From contig JAFQPB010000020.1 of the NCBI GenBank assembly GCA_017411905.1, positions 1 to 14,823 of the forward strand: a stretch of DNA of 14,823 bases, written 5' to 3'. The notes under the pieces are model-generated. The model was not told where the DNA came from and did not search any database. It saw nothing but the letters and a program-made list of their open reading frames with translations. The position numbers and the translations under genes were made by a program. Shown here piece by piece: positions 1 through 6,713 of the stretch (position 1 is its first letter; the number at the start of each line of letters is the position of its first letter). The stretch comes from Oscillospiraceae bacterium (GTDB lineage: Bacteria > Bacillota_A > Clostridia > Oscillospirales > Oscillospiraceae).

Positions 1-1015
1 CGGTGTTGACGATCCGCTGATTTGGCTCCAAGGTGATCTCGTACTCGTACCACCGCATTAGATTTTGGGAGAAGTCGCCATACTTGTCGCGGAACACGAC
101 CGGGTATTCATCACTGCGATGACCGTTTTTTAGGTCAGCCAGTTTGGCATTATACCAGTCCGTCTCCGATACGCCCGTTTCTTCGCTCCAGTCTTCCAAA
201 ATAAATTCCTGAAAGGTCATCGTATGGGAATCTACATAGGAAGCGGTGCCGGAGATCTGCTCACTGTCCCGTGCCGCGCCGTTTTGGTAGAACTTAAATT
301 CCGGCATCGTGGCAAGGGGCTGCCCGATGACATAAATATAAAAGCTTTCCCCGGCGTAGATGACCACGCGCATATCTCCATCGTCCTGCCGTTGAGAGCC
401 GCGGGATTCGGGGAGATAGTAACGACGGCTGCCAAGTCCTGCGGGTACGTCAAAGGCCACAGTGGCAGATTTATAGGTTGTTTTGTCCACGTCACTGACA
501 GAGAACTTATAGGCGGTGACCGGCATATCCGGGTAGTAGAAACCGTCCTCGGCAAAATCGTCGGAAATCAGGGCGAGGTCTTGCGAAAGCGAAAACTGAT
601 CGTTATCGGATAGCGTGTGACGGATGTTTTTCTCCACGGGCTGACCGTCGATGAGAATGTCGTATTTCCCGGTATCTGTTCCAGACTCCATACCGTACCA
701 AGGCGCGGTGCCAAAGGGGAACAGGAGCTTTGCAGTTACGGTCATATCCGAGGGATTATGAAAGGTATACTGGGCGGTGACTTTTCCGGTATAGGCGAGA
801 AATTCCGCTTCATCCCGGTAGTAGTTTTGGGGAAATTCCTGTAGGTCGAAGGTCAGCAGCTCGTGCTCCACTACGATGGGGCTGTTTCCGTCGGTGACAA
901 TGGCTCCGGCGCGGTCTACGCCTTCCCAGTAGGACTGGGCGGAGTTGGCGGAAACGGACGGGGTACTGTCAACAAACAAAAGCAGTACCAAAAGGAATGC
1001 GGTGAGTCTTTTCAT
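1..1015 (-). CDS. Exported protein of unrecognised family, 3' end cut by window edge
   Basis: An open reading frame runs without a stop for 338 codons from the ATG at 1015 and leaves the window at base 1, so the C-terminus is missing. The start is well supported: AGGAGG at 1028-1023 lies 7 nt upstream and a near-consensus promoter lies just beyond it. The N-terminus is a typical Sec signal peptide: MKR, a hydrophobic stretch at about residues 4-15, and a likely cleavage after SVSA near residue 23. The mature part starts NSAQSYWEGVDRAG and is rich in aromatic and acidic residues in short alternating stretches, suggesting a mainly beta extracellular protein. No transmembrane segment, lipobox or catalytic motif is visible in the part present. 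I do not recognise the family. It is probably secreted or wall-associated; its role is unknown. Confidence 0.85.
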   Translation of the reverse strand, partial: MKRLTAFLLVLLLFVDSTPSVSANSAQSYWEGVDRAGAIVTDGNSPIVVEHELLTFDLQEFPQNYYRDEAEFLAYTGKVTAQYTFHNPSDMTVTAKLLFPFGTAPWYGMESGTDTGKYDILIDGQPVEKNIRHTLSDNDQFSLSQDLALISDDFAEDGFYYPDMPVTAYKFSVSDVDKTTYKSATVAFDVPAGLGSRRYYLPESRGSQRQDDGDMRVVIYAGESFYIYVIGQPLATMPEFKFYQNGAARDSEQISGTASYVDSHTMTFQEFILEDWSEETGVSETDWYNAKLADLKNGHRSDEYPVVFRDKYGDFSQNLMRWYEYEITLEPNQRIVNT

Positions 1016-1047
1016 AACAGTACCTCCTGAAATGGATTTCTACATTT

Positions 1048-1076
1048 ATGTTAGCAAAACTTGGCAAAAATGTCAA
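1048..1076 (-). promoter_or_regulatory. Sigma-A promoter of the exported-protein gene
   Basis: Read on the minus strand, TTGACA (1076-1071) and TAACAT (1053-1048) are separated by 17 nt, and TGC directly precedes the -10 (extended -10). Transcription would begin near 1041, giving a leader of about 25 nt before the ATG at 1015. Confidence 0.8.
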
Positions 1077-1138
1077 TAGGGGGGTAAAATCTATAGAAAA
1101 AATTGTAAAAATTTTGTAAATGCTATAGTCAAAAGAGG

Positions 1139-1192
1139 GTAGGGGCGGATGCCCACATCCGCCCGCGGGTCGATGTAGGCATCGACCCCTAC
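1139..1192. repeat. Dispersed double-hairpin repeat (GTAGGGG...CCCCTAC), copy 1
   Basis: The 54-bp unit begins GTAGGGG and ends CCCCTAC. Inside are two perfect 9-bp stem-loops: GGGCGGATG/CATCCGCCC (1143-1151 with 1156-1164, loop CCCA) and GGGTCGATG/CATCGACCC (1167-1175 with 1180-1188, loop TAGG), separated by GC. The same architecture with other stem sequences recurs at 1247-1294, and the second hairpin recurs almost unchanged at 7227-7248 and partly at 6004-6027. This is a short non-coding interspersed repeat. Confidence 0.85.
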
Positions 1193-1246
1193 GGGAGAAT
1201 TGAGAGTTGACAGTTGACAATTATGGTATTGCTTCGCGATGGAATT

Positions 1247-1294
1247 GTAGGGGCAATCTGTGATCGCCCGCGGGCGAACGCAGTTCGCTCCTAC
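1247..1294. repeat. Dispersed double-hairpin repeat, copy 2
   Basis: The 48-bp unit begins GTAGGGGC and ends GCTCCTAC. It has two palindromic arms (GGGCAATC/GATCGCCC and GGGCGAAC/GTTCGCTC, imperfect) joined by GC, as in the 1139-1192 copy. It directly follows a stretch (about 1195-1246) with tandem TTGACA words and a small hairpin with a TTCG loop, which also looks like repeat filler and not a gene. The CGAAC-N3-GTTCG inside is part of the repeat stem. Confidence 0.75.
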
Positions 1295-1317
1295 GAGTTC
1301 TATCGGGGTTGCGGTGA

Positions 1318-1378
1318 TGGCGGCGGGAGCAAGCCCGACTTGGCTCTCCCTCTGGGAGAGGCAAGGGAGGGAACGTGA
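1318..1378. repeat. GC-rich hairpin repeat (CTCTCCC/GGGAGAG type)
   Basis: A 7-bp stem CTCTCCC/GGGAGAG (1344-1350 with 1354-1360, loop TCT) is preceded by a smaller palindrome CGGG...CCCG and followed by a purine-rich tail. The order core palindrome, CTTGG-like linker, then C-rich/G-rich hairpin is similar to the two units inside 9271-9434. It completes the filling of the 446-bp spacer 1016-1461, in which I see no gene. Confidence 0.55.
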
Positions 1379-1404
1379 TAGGAAGGTGTTTGGGAAACAA
1401 AAAG

Positions 1405-1433
1405 TTGAAATATGTAAAAATATGTGATACACT
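1405..1433 (+). promoter_or_regulatory. Promoter of upp
   Basis: TTGAAA (1405-1410) and TACACT (1428-1433) are spaced 17 nt apart, with TGA before the -10 hexamer (extended -10). The expected transcript starts near 1440, leaving about 22 nt of leader, too short for a pyrimidine-sensing PyrR attenuator. Confidence 0.7.
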
Positions 1434-1461
1434 AAAAGAAAAATAAGTGGGGAGCATAGCT

Positions 1462-2103
1462 ATGAAAGACTACGAAAATGTAACCATTTTTGACCATCCG
1501 CTGATCAGCCACAAGGTGGCCATCCTCCGGGATGAGAATACCAGTATGAAGGAGTTCCGGGAGCTGGTGGAGGAAATCACCACACTTATGACCTTTGAAT
1601 GTCTCCGGGAGGGCGTTCCCACGGTGGCAAAAGAAGTAAAGACACCGCTGGAAACCTGTACCCAGTATGTAGTGAAGGACAATGCCATTGCCATCGTTCC
1701 GATCCTCCGGGCAGGTCTTGGAATGGTCAACGGTGTCCATGTGCTGTTCCCCTCTGCAAGAGTGGGGCATATCGGCTTATATCGCAACGAGGAGACCTTA
1801 GAGCCTTGCGAGTATTACTGCAAGCTCCCTGAGGGCATTGAGGATAAGCTGGTACTGGTGGTTGATCCTATGCTTGCTACCGGCGGCAGTGCCTGTGATG
1901 CCATCGCAATGCTTAAAAAGCGGGGCTGCAAGACCATTAAATTTATGGCGGTGATCGGTGCGCCCGAGGGCGTTTCCCGTGTGGCAGAGGCACACCCGGA
2001 TGTCCATATCTATGTGTCTACCTTAGACCGCTGTCTGAATGAAAACGGCTACATTCTGCCCGGCTTGGGTGATGCCGGCGACCGTTTGTTCGGTACAAAA
2101 TAA
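1462..2103 (+). CDS. upp: Uracil phosphoribosyltransferase
   Basis: This 213-residue cytoplasmic enzyme makes UMP from uracil and PRPP in pyrimidine salvage; the family is usually near 209 residues. The type I phosphoribosyltransferase PRPP loop is visible as [12 protein letters not shown] (residues about 133-144), the segment [10 protein letters not shown] is the usual conserved UPRT stretch, and the C-terminal [14 protein letters not shown] is the typical uracil-binding end. I chose ATG 1462 over the in-frame GTG at 1447 because GGGGAG at 1449-1454 sits 7 nt before the ATG and overlaps the GTG, and family members start near MKDYENV. It appears monocistronic: it has its own promoter, and the next gene block has another promoter 32 nt after its stop. 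No clear terminator is visible right after it. Identification is firm. Confidence 0.96.
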   Translation: MKDYENVTIFDHPLISHKVAILRDENTSMKEFRELVEEITTLMTFECLREGVPTVAKEVKTPLETCTQYVVKDNAIAIVPILRAGLGMVNGVHVLFPSARVGHIGLYRNEETLEPCEYYCKLPEGIEDKLVLVVDPMLATGGSACDAIAMLKKRGCKTIKFMAVIGAPEGVSRVAEAHPDVHIYVSTLDRCLNENGYILPGLGDAGDRLFGTK

Positions 2104-2134
2104 AATTTTGTTGCAGGTTTGCCGAGAAAAAGGC

Positions 2135-2163
2135 TTGACAAAAGCATAGCTTGGTGCTATGTT
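2135..2163 (+). promoter_or_regulatory. Promoter of the ABC exporter operon
   Basis: A perfect -35 TTGACA (2135-2140), a 17-nt spacer and TATGTT (2158-2163) form a strong sigma-A promoter. Transcription would start near 2170, so the transcript carries a leader of about 167 nt before the first exporter gene, holding a small ORF and a terminator. Confidence 0.82.
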
Positions 2164-2196
2164 AAAGAAAATTTTTACAGAAAGGAGTGAAGCATA

Positions 2197-2259
2197 ATGA
2201 CAATGATGGTTTGGAATAACATAGGGAATAAAGGCTTCGCTCCGAGGGGATTACTGTAG
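2197..2259 (+). CDS. 20-residue leader peptide upstream of ABC exporter
   Basis: A short ORF encodes MTMMVWNNIGNKGFAPRGLL. It begins 9 nt after a very good ribosome binding site (AAAGGAG, 2181-2187), about 27 nt into the predicted transcript, and ends with TAG 28 nt before the intrinsic terminator at 2288. A well-initiated small ORF between a strong promoter and a terminator, ahead of a drug-type ABC pair, is the layout of a ribosome-mediated attenuation leader. Bacillus subtilis bmrB ahead of bmrCD is the established precedent, though its leader peptide is longer and no sequence similarity is claimed. Codons 14-17 overlap the 5' arm of a candidate antiterminator. The function is inferred; translation is likely from the RBS. 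Confidence 0.65.
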   Translation: MTMMVWNNIGNKGFAPRGLL

Positions 2260-2294
2260 GGATTTTCTGCTACACGGAATGTACTTGGCGCGGG
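2236..2294 (+). promoter_or_regulatory. Candidate antiterminator of the ABC operon leader
   Basis: CGCTCCGAG (2238-2246, inside the leader ORF) can pair with CTTGGCGCG (2284-2292) with one mismatch and one G-U. Two more G-U pairs (2236-2237 with 2293-2294) could extend it. This 3' arm covers nearly the whole 5' arm of the terminator (2288-2295), so the two structures exclude each other. A small local hairpin, CTTCG/CGAGG (2235-2239 with 2243-2247), could in turn hide the antiterminator arm. Pairing was done by eye. Confidence 0.5.
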
Positions 2295-2314
2295 CTTTTG
2301 CCCGCGCTTTTTTT
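2288..2314 (+). terminator. Intrinsic terminator (attenuator) in the ABC operon leader
   Basis: A perfect 8-bp stem GCGCGGGC/GCCCGCGC (2288-2295 with 2300-2307, loop TTTT) is followed by seven T residues (2308-2314). It lies after the leader ORF and 22 nt before the exporter start, so unless bypassed it would stop transcription before the transporter genes. Confidence 0.9.
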
Positions 2315-2336
2315 ACTTATTAACAGGAGATATGAG

Positions 2337-4154
2337 ATGAAGGATAAAACAGAAAGAAAGGCCAAGCTTTCACTTCTGCTTCGTTTTCTGCGGGGTTCGA
2401 AGCGGTATTTTGCCTTGGGTATACTCTCGGCAACGGTGACAGCTTTGGCAGATATGATAAACCCCCAGATCATCCGGGCGGCGGTGGACTGCGCCATCGG
2501 CGGGCAGGAGGGTGACTTCCCCGGATTTGTTATGAATATGGTAGACAAGGTGGGCGGCTTTGCTTATTTGGGGCAGAACCTGTGGATCATGGCACTGGCG
2601 GTGGTGGTCGTTGCTGCTTTTCAGGTGCTTTCCCAGTATGCCTTCCGTGTCTTTAACACGAAGGGCTCGGAGACCTTGGTAAAGACTATGCGCGATGGCC
2701 TTTATTCCCACATAGCCCGGCTGCCCTTTGCATGGCATATGGGCAACCGCACCGGTGATATTATACAACGCTGCACCTCGGATATTGATACGATGAAAAA
2801 CTTCCTTTCCGAGCAGATGACTGCCATTTTCCGAACGGTGATCATCTTGGTGCTGTCGGCCGTTTTTATGCTGTCGATGAACCCAATGCTTACCTTGATC
2901 GCGTGGATTCCTATGCCTTTTATCGTGGGGTATTCTTTTGTTTTCCATAAAAAGATCCACGATGGGTTTACAGACTGCGATGAAAATGAGGGCAAGCTCT
3001 CTGCTATGGCACAGGAAAACCTCACCGGCGTCCGTGTAGTTCGTGCCTTTGGCTTAGAACGGGCAGAGGTGGATAAATTCAAAAAGCAAAACGACCACTA
3101 CACCGGTCTGTGGGAGAAAATGGGTAAAATTCTCAGCAGCTTTTGGGCCACTGCGGACATTCTCTCGGGCTTGCAGGTGCTGCTGATCGTGGTGTTTGGT
3201 GCGGTATTCTGCGTAAACGGGCAGTTGCTGCCCGGTGAGTATATCGCCTTTATTTCCTACAATTCTATGCTCATTTGGCCCATTCGGCAGCTTGGCCGTA
3301 TGATCGCGGAAATGAGCAAGGCGGGCGTGTCCATTGACCGTGTGTTCTACATTATGAACGCCCCGGCAGAAAAAGATGAAGAAGATGCCACGGATGCCCC
3401 GATGGATGGAGATATTTGCTTCGAGCACGTAAATTTTGCTTACGAAAATTCTCCCCAAATGCTCTGCGATATTCATTTTACAATGAAAGCGGGAACGACC
3501 CTCGGTATTTTAGGCGGTACGGGCAGCGGCAAGAGTACGCTGATGCTGCTGCTGGATAAGCTCTACTTATTAAAGCCGGAGGATGGACGGATCACGATTG
3601 GCGGTACGGATATTAACAAAATTCGCACAGCACATCTGCGGAAAAATATCGGAATGGTGCTGCAGGAGCCGTTCCTGTTTTCCCGTACCATCCGGGAAAA
3701 TATTGGGATCACCTCTCCGGAGATGGAATTGGAACAAATTCGGGAGGCAGCCAAGGCGGCTGCGCTGGATGAAACGGTAACCGCCTTCGCCCAAGGCTAC
3801 GATACTATGGTTGGCGAGCGGGGCGTGACCCTGTCCGGTGGACAGAAGCAGCGGGCGGCCATTGCCCGGACACTGACCCAAAATGTACCTATTTTGATCT
3901 TCGACGACTCCCTTTCTGCAGTGGATGCGGAGACAGATGCGAAAATCCGCAAGGCTATCTCTCAGCGGTTTGGTAAGGCGAGCGTAATTCTGGTATCGCA
4001 CAGAATTACCACCCTCAGTGCGGCAGATAAGATCATCGTATTGGATCGGGGACGGATCGTGGAGGAAGGCACCCACGAGGAACTAAAATGTGCCGGCGGT
4101 ATTTATCAGAAGATTTATGAAGCACAGACAGGCGTAGGGGAGGAGGACGAATAA
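2337..4154 (+). CDS. Heterodimeric ABC exporter subunit A (degenerate Walker B, BmrC-like)
   Basis: This 605-residue protein has the half-transporter layout: an N-terminal membrane domain of six hydrophobic helices (about residues 20-310) and a nucleotide-binding domain. Visible motifs are Walker A GGTGSGKST (393-401), Q-loop VLQEPF, canonical signature LSGGQ (499-503), Walker B ILIFDD with Asp524 where the catalytic Glu is expected, and the H-loop His555. Asp in place of Glu is typical of the impaired-site subunit in BmrCD, LmrCD or TM287/288-type exporters. The start at ATG 2337 follows AGGAGA by 6 nt; a further in-frame ATG at 2298 lies inside the terminator and has no ribosome binding site. 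The gene overlaps the next by 1 nt (TAATG), so the two are coupled. Likely an inner-membrane exporter of drugs or other hydrophobic compounds; the substrate cannot be read from the sequence. Confidence 0.93.
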   Translation: MKDKTERKAKLSLLLRFLRGSKRYFALGILSATVTALADMINPQIIRAAVDCAIGGQEGDFPGFVMNMVDKVGGFAYLGQNLWIMALAVVVVAAFQVLSQYAFRVFNTKGSETLVKTMRDGLYSHIARLPFAWHMGNRTGDIIQRCTSDIDTMKNFLSEQMTAIFRTVIILVLSAVFMLSMNPMLTLIAWIPMPFIVGYSFVFHKKIHDGFTDCDENEGKLSAMAQENLTGVRVVRAFGLERAEVDKFKKQNDHYTGLWEKMGKILSSFWATADILSGLQVLLIVVFGAVFCVNGQLLPGEYIAFISYNSMLIWPIRQLGRMIAEMSKAGVSIDRVFYIMNAPAEKDEEDATDAPMDGDICFEHVNFAYENSPQMLCDIHFTMKAGTTLGILGGTGSGKSTLMLLLDKLYLLKPEDGRITIGGTDINKIRTAHLRKNIGMVLQEPFLFSRTIRENIGITSPEMELEQIREAAKAAALDETVTAFAQGYDTMVGERGVTLSGGQKQRAAIARTLTQNVPILIFDDSLSAVDAETDAKIRKAISQRFGKASVILVSHRITTLSAADKIIVLDRGRIVEEGTHEELKCAGGIYQKIYEAQTGVGEEDE

Positions 4155-5956
4155 TGAAAGAAAAATCCACCCACCTCAAATTTTTCGGTATCGGCAAGGT
4201 GCTGCCGTTTCTAAAAAAAGTCCGGGGACTGATCCTGTGTATGGTGGTCTTGGGACTTGTCAGCAGCGGTGTGGACGTGATTATGCCGCTGTTTCAGCGT
4301 TACGCGCTAAATTATTTCATTGGCGAGGGAACCTTTGATACGCTGCCTGTATTTATCGGTATTTATGTACTGACGCTCCTTGTGGCAGCAGCAGTGAACT
4401 ACATCTCCTGTGCGCAGGCGATCGTTGTGGAAATGCGGGTCGCACGGGAGCTGCGGCAGAGAGGCTTTGACCATTTGCAGACCCTTTCTTTTTCCTATTT
4501 CAATCAAAACAGCGTGGGCTATATCCACGCAAGACTTATGAGTGATACTTCCCGAATCGGTTCGCTGGTGTCTTGGTCGCTTATGGATTTTGTATGGCGG
4601 GTCAGCTACCTCTTTGGTGCTGTCGGTACGATGCTTTACCTCAACTACCGGCTTGCACTGATGGTGCTCTGCGTGCTGCCCCTTTTGGCTGTTTTATACA
4701 TTATCTTTCAGAAAAAGCTCATCACCGTCAACCGGGAGGTTCGGGAGATCAACAGTAAGATCACCGGCAACTTTAATGAGGGCATCACCGGCGCAAAGAC
4801 AATTAAGTCCTTGGCTATTGAGGAGGAAATGGACAGCCGTTTCCAAAAGGAAACTGCCGATATGCGGGCAAAAACCGTACAGTCTGCCCGTATCCGCGGC
4901 CTTTTTGGCGGTACGATGGCGTTTGCTTCTTCGGTGGCATTGGCCATTGTTCTGTGGCAGGGCGGCCATATTGCAGTAGAGGAGATCGGTACGTTCTCTG
5001 TCTTTATGTCCTATGCGCAGGGTATGATGGAGCCGCTGCGGTGGCTTGTGGATGCCATTTCAGACCTGATTACCACACAGGTCAATATCGAACGTTTCAC
5101 AAATCTTTTGGCAGTGCGCTCCGATGTGGAGGACACGCCGGAGGTCATCGAAAAGTACGGCGACAGCTTTGACCCCAAAAAGGAAAATTGGGAGCCCATT
5201 CGGGGCGATATTGAATTTGCGGATGTGACTTTCCGGTATCCGGACGGGGAGGAAAATGTATTGGAGCATTTCTCCCTGAAAATTCCCTTTGGTACCCACC
5301 TTGCCATCGTTGGCGAGACGGGTGCGGGCAAATCCACCTTAGTAAATTTGGTGTGCCGCTTCTATGAGCCCACCGAGGGCAAGGTGCTCATCGACGGCAA
5401 GGATGCCCGGGCGCGTTCGCAGCTTTGGCTGCACGATTCTATCGGTTATGTGCTGCAAACGCCCCATCTGTTTTCCGGCACAGTCCGGGAAAACCTTTTG
5501 ATGGGGAACCCCAATGCCACTGAGGAGCAGCTTTGGGAGGCACTGAAAATTATTTCTGCGGAGGATGTGGTCAATCGGCTGGAAAATGGGCTGGATACCG
5601 ATGTGGGCGAGGGCGGTGATCTGCTCTCCACCGGCGAAAAGCAGCTTATCTCCTTTGCCCGGGCAGTTTTGGCTGACCCCAAAATTCTGATTTTGGACGA
5701 GGCCACCGCCTCTGTCGATACCCTGACGGAAGCAAAAATCCAAGGGGCGATGGATAAGATCACCACCGGCAGAACATCCCTTATGATCGCCCACCGGCTG
5801 TCTACGGTTCGCAATGCGGACGTGATTTTGGTGGTAAAAGACGGCAAGATCATCGAGCAGGGGAGCCATAAGGAGCTGCTCAAAAAGAAAGGCTATTACC
5901 ACGCCCTCTACACCCGCCAGTACGAGGACGAGGCAACGGCTCGGATATTGTCGTAA
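4154..5956 (+). CDS. Heterodimeric ABC exporter subunit B (catalytic Glu, degenerate signature, BmrD-like)
   Basis: This 600-residue partner has the same plan: membrane domain to about residue 320, then the ATPase domain. Walker A is GETGAGKST (387-395), the Q-loop is VLQTPH, Walker B is ILILDEAT with catalytic Glu516, and the H-loop is His547. The signature motif is LSTGE (491-495) instead of LSGGQ. Paired with subunit A, this gives one competent ATP site (Walker A/B of B with the LSGGQ of A) and one degenerate site (Walker A/B of A with the LSTGE of B), as in known asymmetric heterodimeric exporters. It starts on the A of the preceding stop codon (TAATG); the AGGAGG at 4141-4146 can serve as its ribosome binding site. 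A hairpin follows the stop codon. Family is firm, substrate unknown. Confidence 0.93.
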   Translation: MKEKSTHLKFFGIGKVLPFLKKVRGLILCMVVLGLVSSGVDVIMPLFQRYALNYFIGEGTFDTLPVFIGIYVLTLLVAAAVNYISCAQAIVVEMRVARELRQRGFDHLQTLSFSYFNQNSVGYIHARLMSDTSRIGSLVSWSLMDFVWRVSYLFGAVGTMLYLNYRLALMVLCVLPLLAVLYIIFQKKLITVNREVREINSKITGNFNEGITGAKTIKSLAIEEEMDSRFQKETADMRAKTVQSARIRGLFGGTMAFASSVALAIVLWQGGHIAVEEIGTFSVFMSYAQGMMEPLRWLVDAISDLITTQVNIERFTNLLAVRSDVEDTPEVIEKYGDSFDPKKENWEPIRGDIEFADVTFRYPDGEENVLEHFSLKIPFGTHLAIVGETGAGKSTLVNLVCRFYEPTEGKVLIDGKDARARSQLWLHDSIGYVLQTPHLFSGTVRENLLMGNPNATEEQLWEALKIISAEDVVNRLENGLDTDVGEGGDLLSTGEKQLISFARAVLADPKILILDEATASVDTLTEAKIQGAMDKITTGRTSLMIAHRLSTVRNADVILVVKDGKIIEQGSHKELLKKKGYYHALYTRQYEDEATARILS

Positions 5957-5962
5957 AATAAA

Positions 5963-5991
5963 TCCCGGCCTGATTTTTCAGGTCGGGAGTT
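5963..5991 (+). terminator. Probable terminator after the ABC exporter
   Basis: An 11-bp stem with one G-U pair, TCCCGGCCTGA/TCAGGTCGGGA (5963-5973 with 5978-5988, loop TTTT), starts 6 nt after the stop codon. Only a short T stretch (GTTTC) follows, so it is weaker than the other terminators in the window. Confidence 0.6.
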
Positions 5992-6003
5992 TCAGCGCCT
6001 CAC

Positions 6004-6080
6004 GGGTCGATGTGCCTCAATCGACCCCTACAGCGCACCACCGAGAAGGGGCGTAGGGACACCGCTCCTGCGGTGTCCGC
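6004..6080. repeat. Two half-units of the dispersed hairpin repeat
   Basis: The first half is GGGTCGAT/ATCGACCC with the trailing CCTAC (6004-6031), matching the second hairpin of the 1139-1192 repeat. The second half is GTAGGGACACCGC...GCGGTGTCC followed by GC (6053-6080), a perfect 9-bp stem (6057-6065 with 6070-6078) in the position of the first hairpin. The 337-bp gap 5957-6293 otherwise holds only the terminator and the lipoprotein promoter; a reading frame across it is repeat sequence and not a credible gene. Confidence 0.7.
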
Positions 6081-6166
6081 AGATGCCCCGCCAATTCACG
6101 GACACCCGAGTCAGAAGGGGTCTGTTTGTTTAAATTGCACAAAAATAGTTTATTTGCAAAAATCAG

Positions 6167-6195
6167 TTGACTTGCGGCTTTCCATATGTTACCAT
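6167..6195 (+). promoter_or_regulatory. Promoter of the small lipoprotein pair
   Basis: TTGACT (6167-6172) and TACCAT (6190-6195) are spaced 17 nt. The predicted start near 6202 leaves an unexplained leader of about 90 nt before the first ATG at 6294; no clear hairpin or reading frame was seen in it. Confidence 0.55.
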
Positions 6196-6293
6196 GAGCG
6201 TGTGGGAGTTTTCCTTGCACAATGTCCGTTTGTGTGCTGTGGTGTCATATCAAAACCTGAGTGCGAAATAAGCTGATGTGAGGAGGAATGTAG

Positions 6294-6677
6294 ATGAAGA
6301 TGCGACTAATTTTTATCTTGTGTGCTGTAATGCTGTTGCTTACATTTACCGGTTGTGAGTTTCCGTGGACGACAGAGCCTACGGAGGAAATATCAGGGAA
6401 ATGGGATTTGGAATTTGAAGATGGCAGGGAGGTAGACTCTGGAAAAGCACAGCTTTCGAAGATGGAGGTTTCTGAGGTTTTGGCAGCCTTAGAGCCCTTT
6501 GGCTTTGACTTGGATGATTATTGTACTGAGGAAGAACGAGCGGAATGGGAAAACGGGAAGCTAATATCCTATATTGCATCCTATGAGCAGGGAGGAGTTG
6601 TTTATCCGTACGGTGACCGCCCTAAGCTTTATGTATACTTGGACATTGCCCTGAGAGATTACTATGAGTTGGGTTAG
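6294..6677 (+). CDS. Small lipoprotein 1 (tandem paralogue), unknown function
   Basis: This encodes 127 residues. A positively charged start (MKMR), a hydrophobic core and the lipobox FTGC predict signal peptidase II cleavage before Cys21 and lipid attachment, so the protein is anchored outside the membrane. The mature part is acidic, starts with a Pro/Thr/Glu-rich linker and contains the block SGKAQLSKMEVSEVLAALEP. This block and the C-terminal YYEL are shared with the next gene, which is clearly a duplicate. GAGGAGG at 6279-6285 supports the start. No known domain is recognised. Base use is more AT-rich than in the neighbouring enzymes, in keeping with an accessory gene. The lgt gene farther along in the window encodes the enzyme type that would lipidate it. 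Confidence 0.85.
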   Translation: MKMRLIFILCAVMLLLTFTGCEFPWTTEPTEEISGKWDLEFEDGREVDSGKAQLSKMEVSEVLAALEPFGFDLDDYCTEEERAEWENGKLISYIASYEQGGVVYPYGDRPKLYVYLDIALRDYYELG

Positions 6678-6713
6678 GTACACAGCATAATGTACCCGTA
6701 AGGAGGAAAGTAA

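Noticed and set aside
224..844. Plus-strand reading frames opposite the exported-protein gene
   Set aside because: They are antisense shadows of the long minus-strand gene, which has promoter, ribosome binding site and signal peptide.
1273..1287. CGAAC-N3-GTTCG resembling a LexA box
   Set aside because: The spacer is 3 and not 4, and the sequence is the stem of a dispersed repeat not near a promoter -35/-10 pair of an SOS gene.
1139..1294. CRISPR array
   Set aside because: Only two units with differing stems and no constant direct repeat with spacers; each unit is a palindromic pair, and no cas genes are seen.
2298..2336. 13-residue N-terminal extension of ABC subunit A
   Set aside because: The ATG at 2298 lies in the loop of the terminator and lacks a ribosome binding site; ATG 2337 has AGGAGA at the right distance.
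6010..6276. 88-residue reading frame between the ABC operon and the lipoproteins
   Set aside because: It starts in repeat sequence, has no ribosome binding site, and runs across the lipoprotein promoter; not a credible gene.
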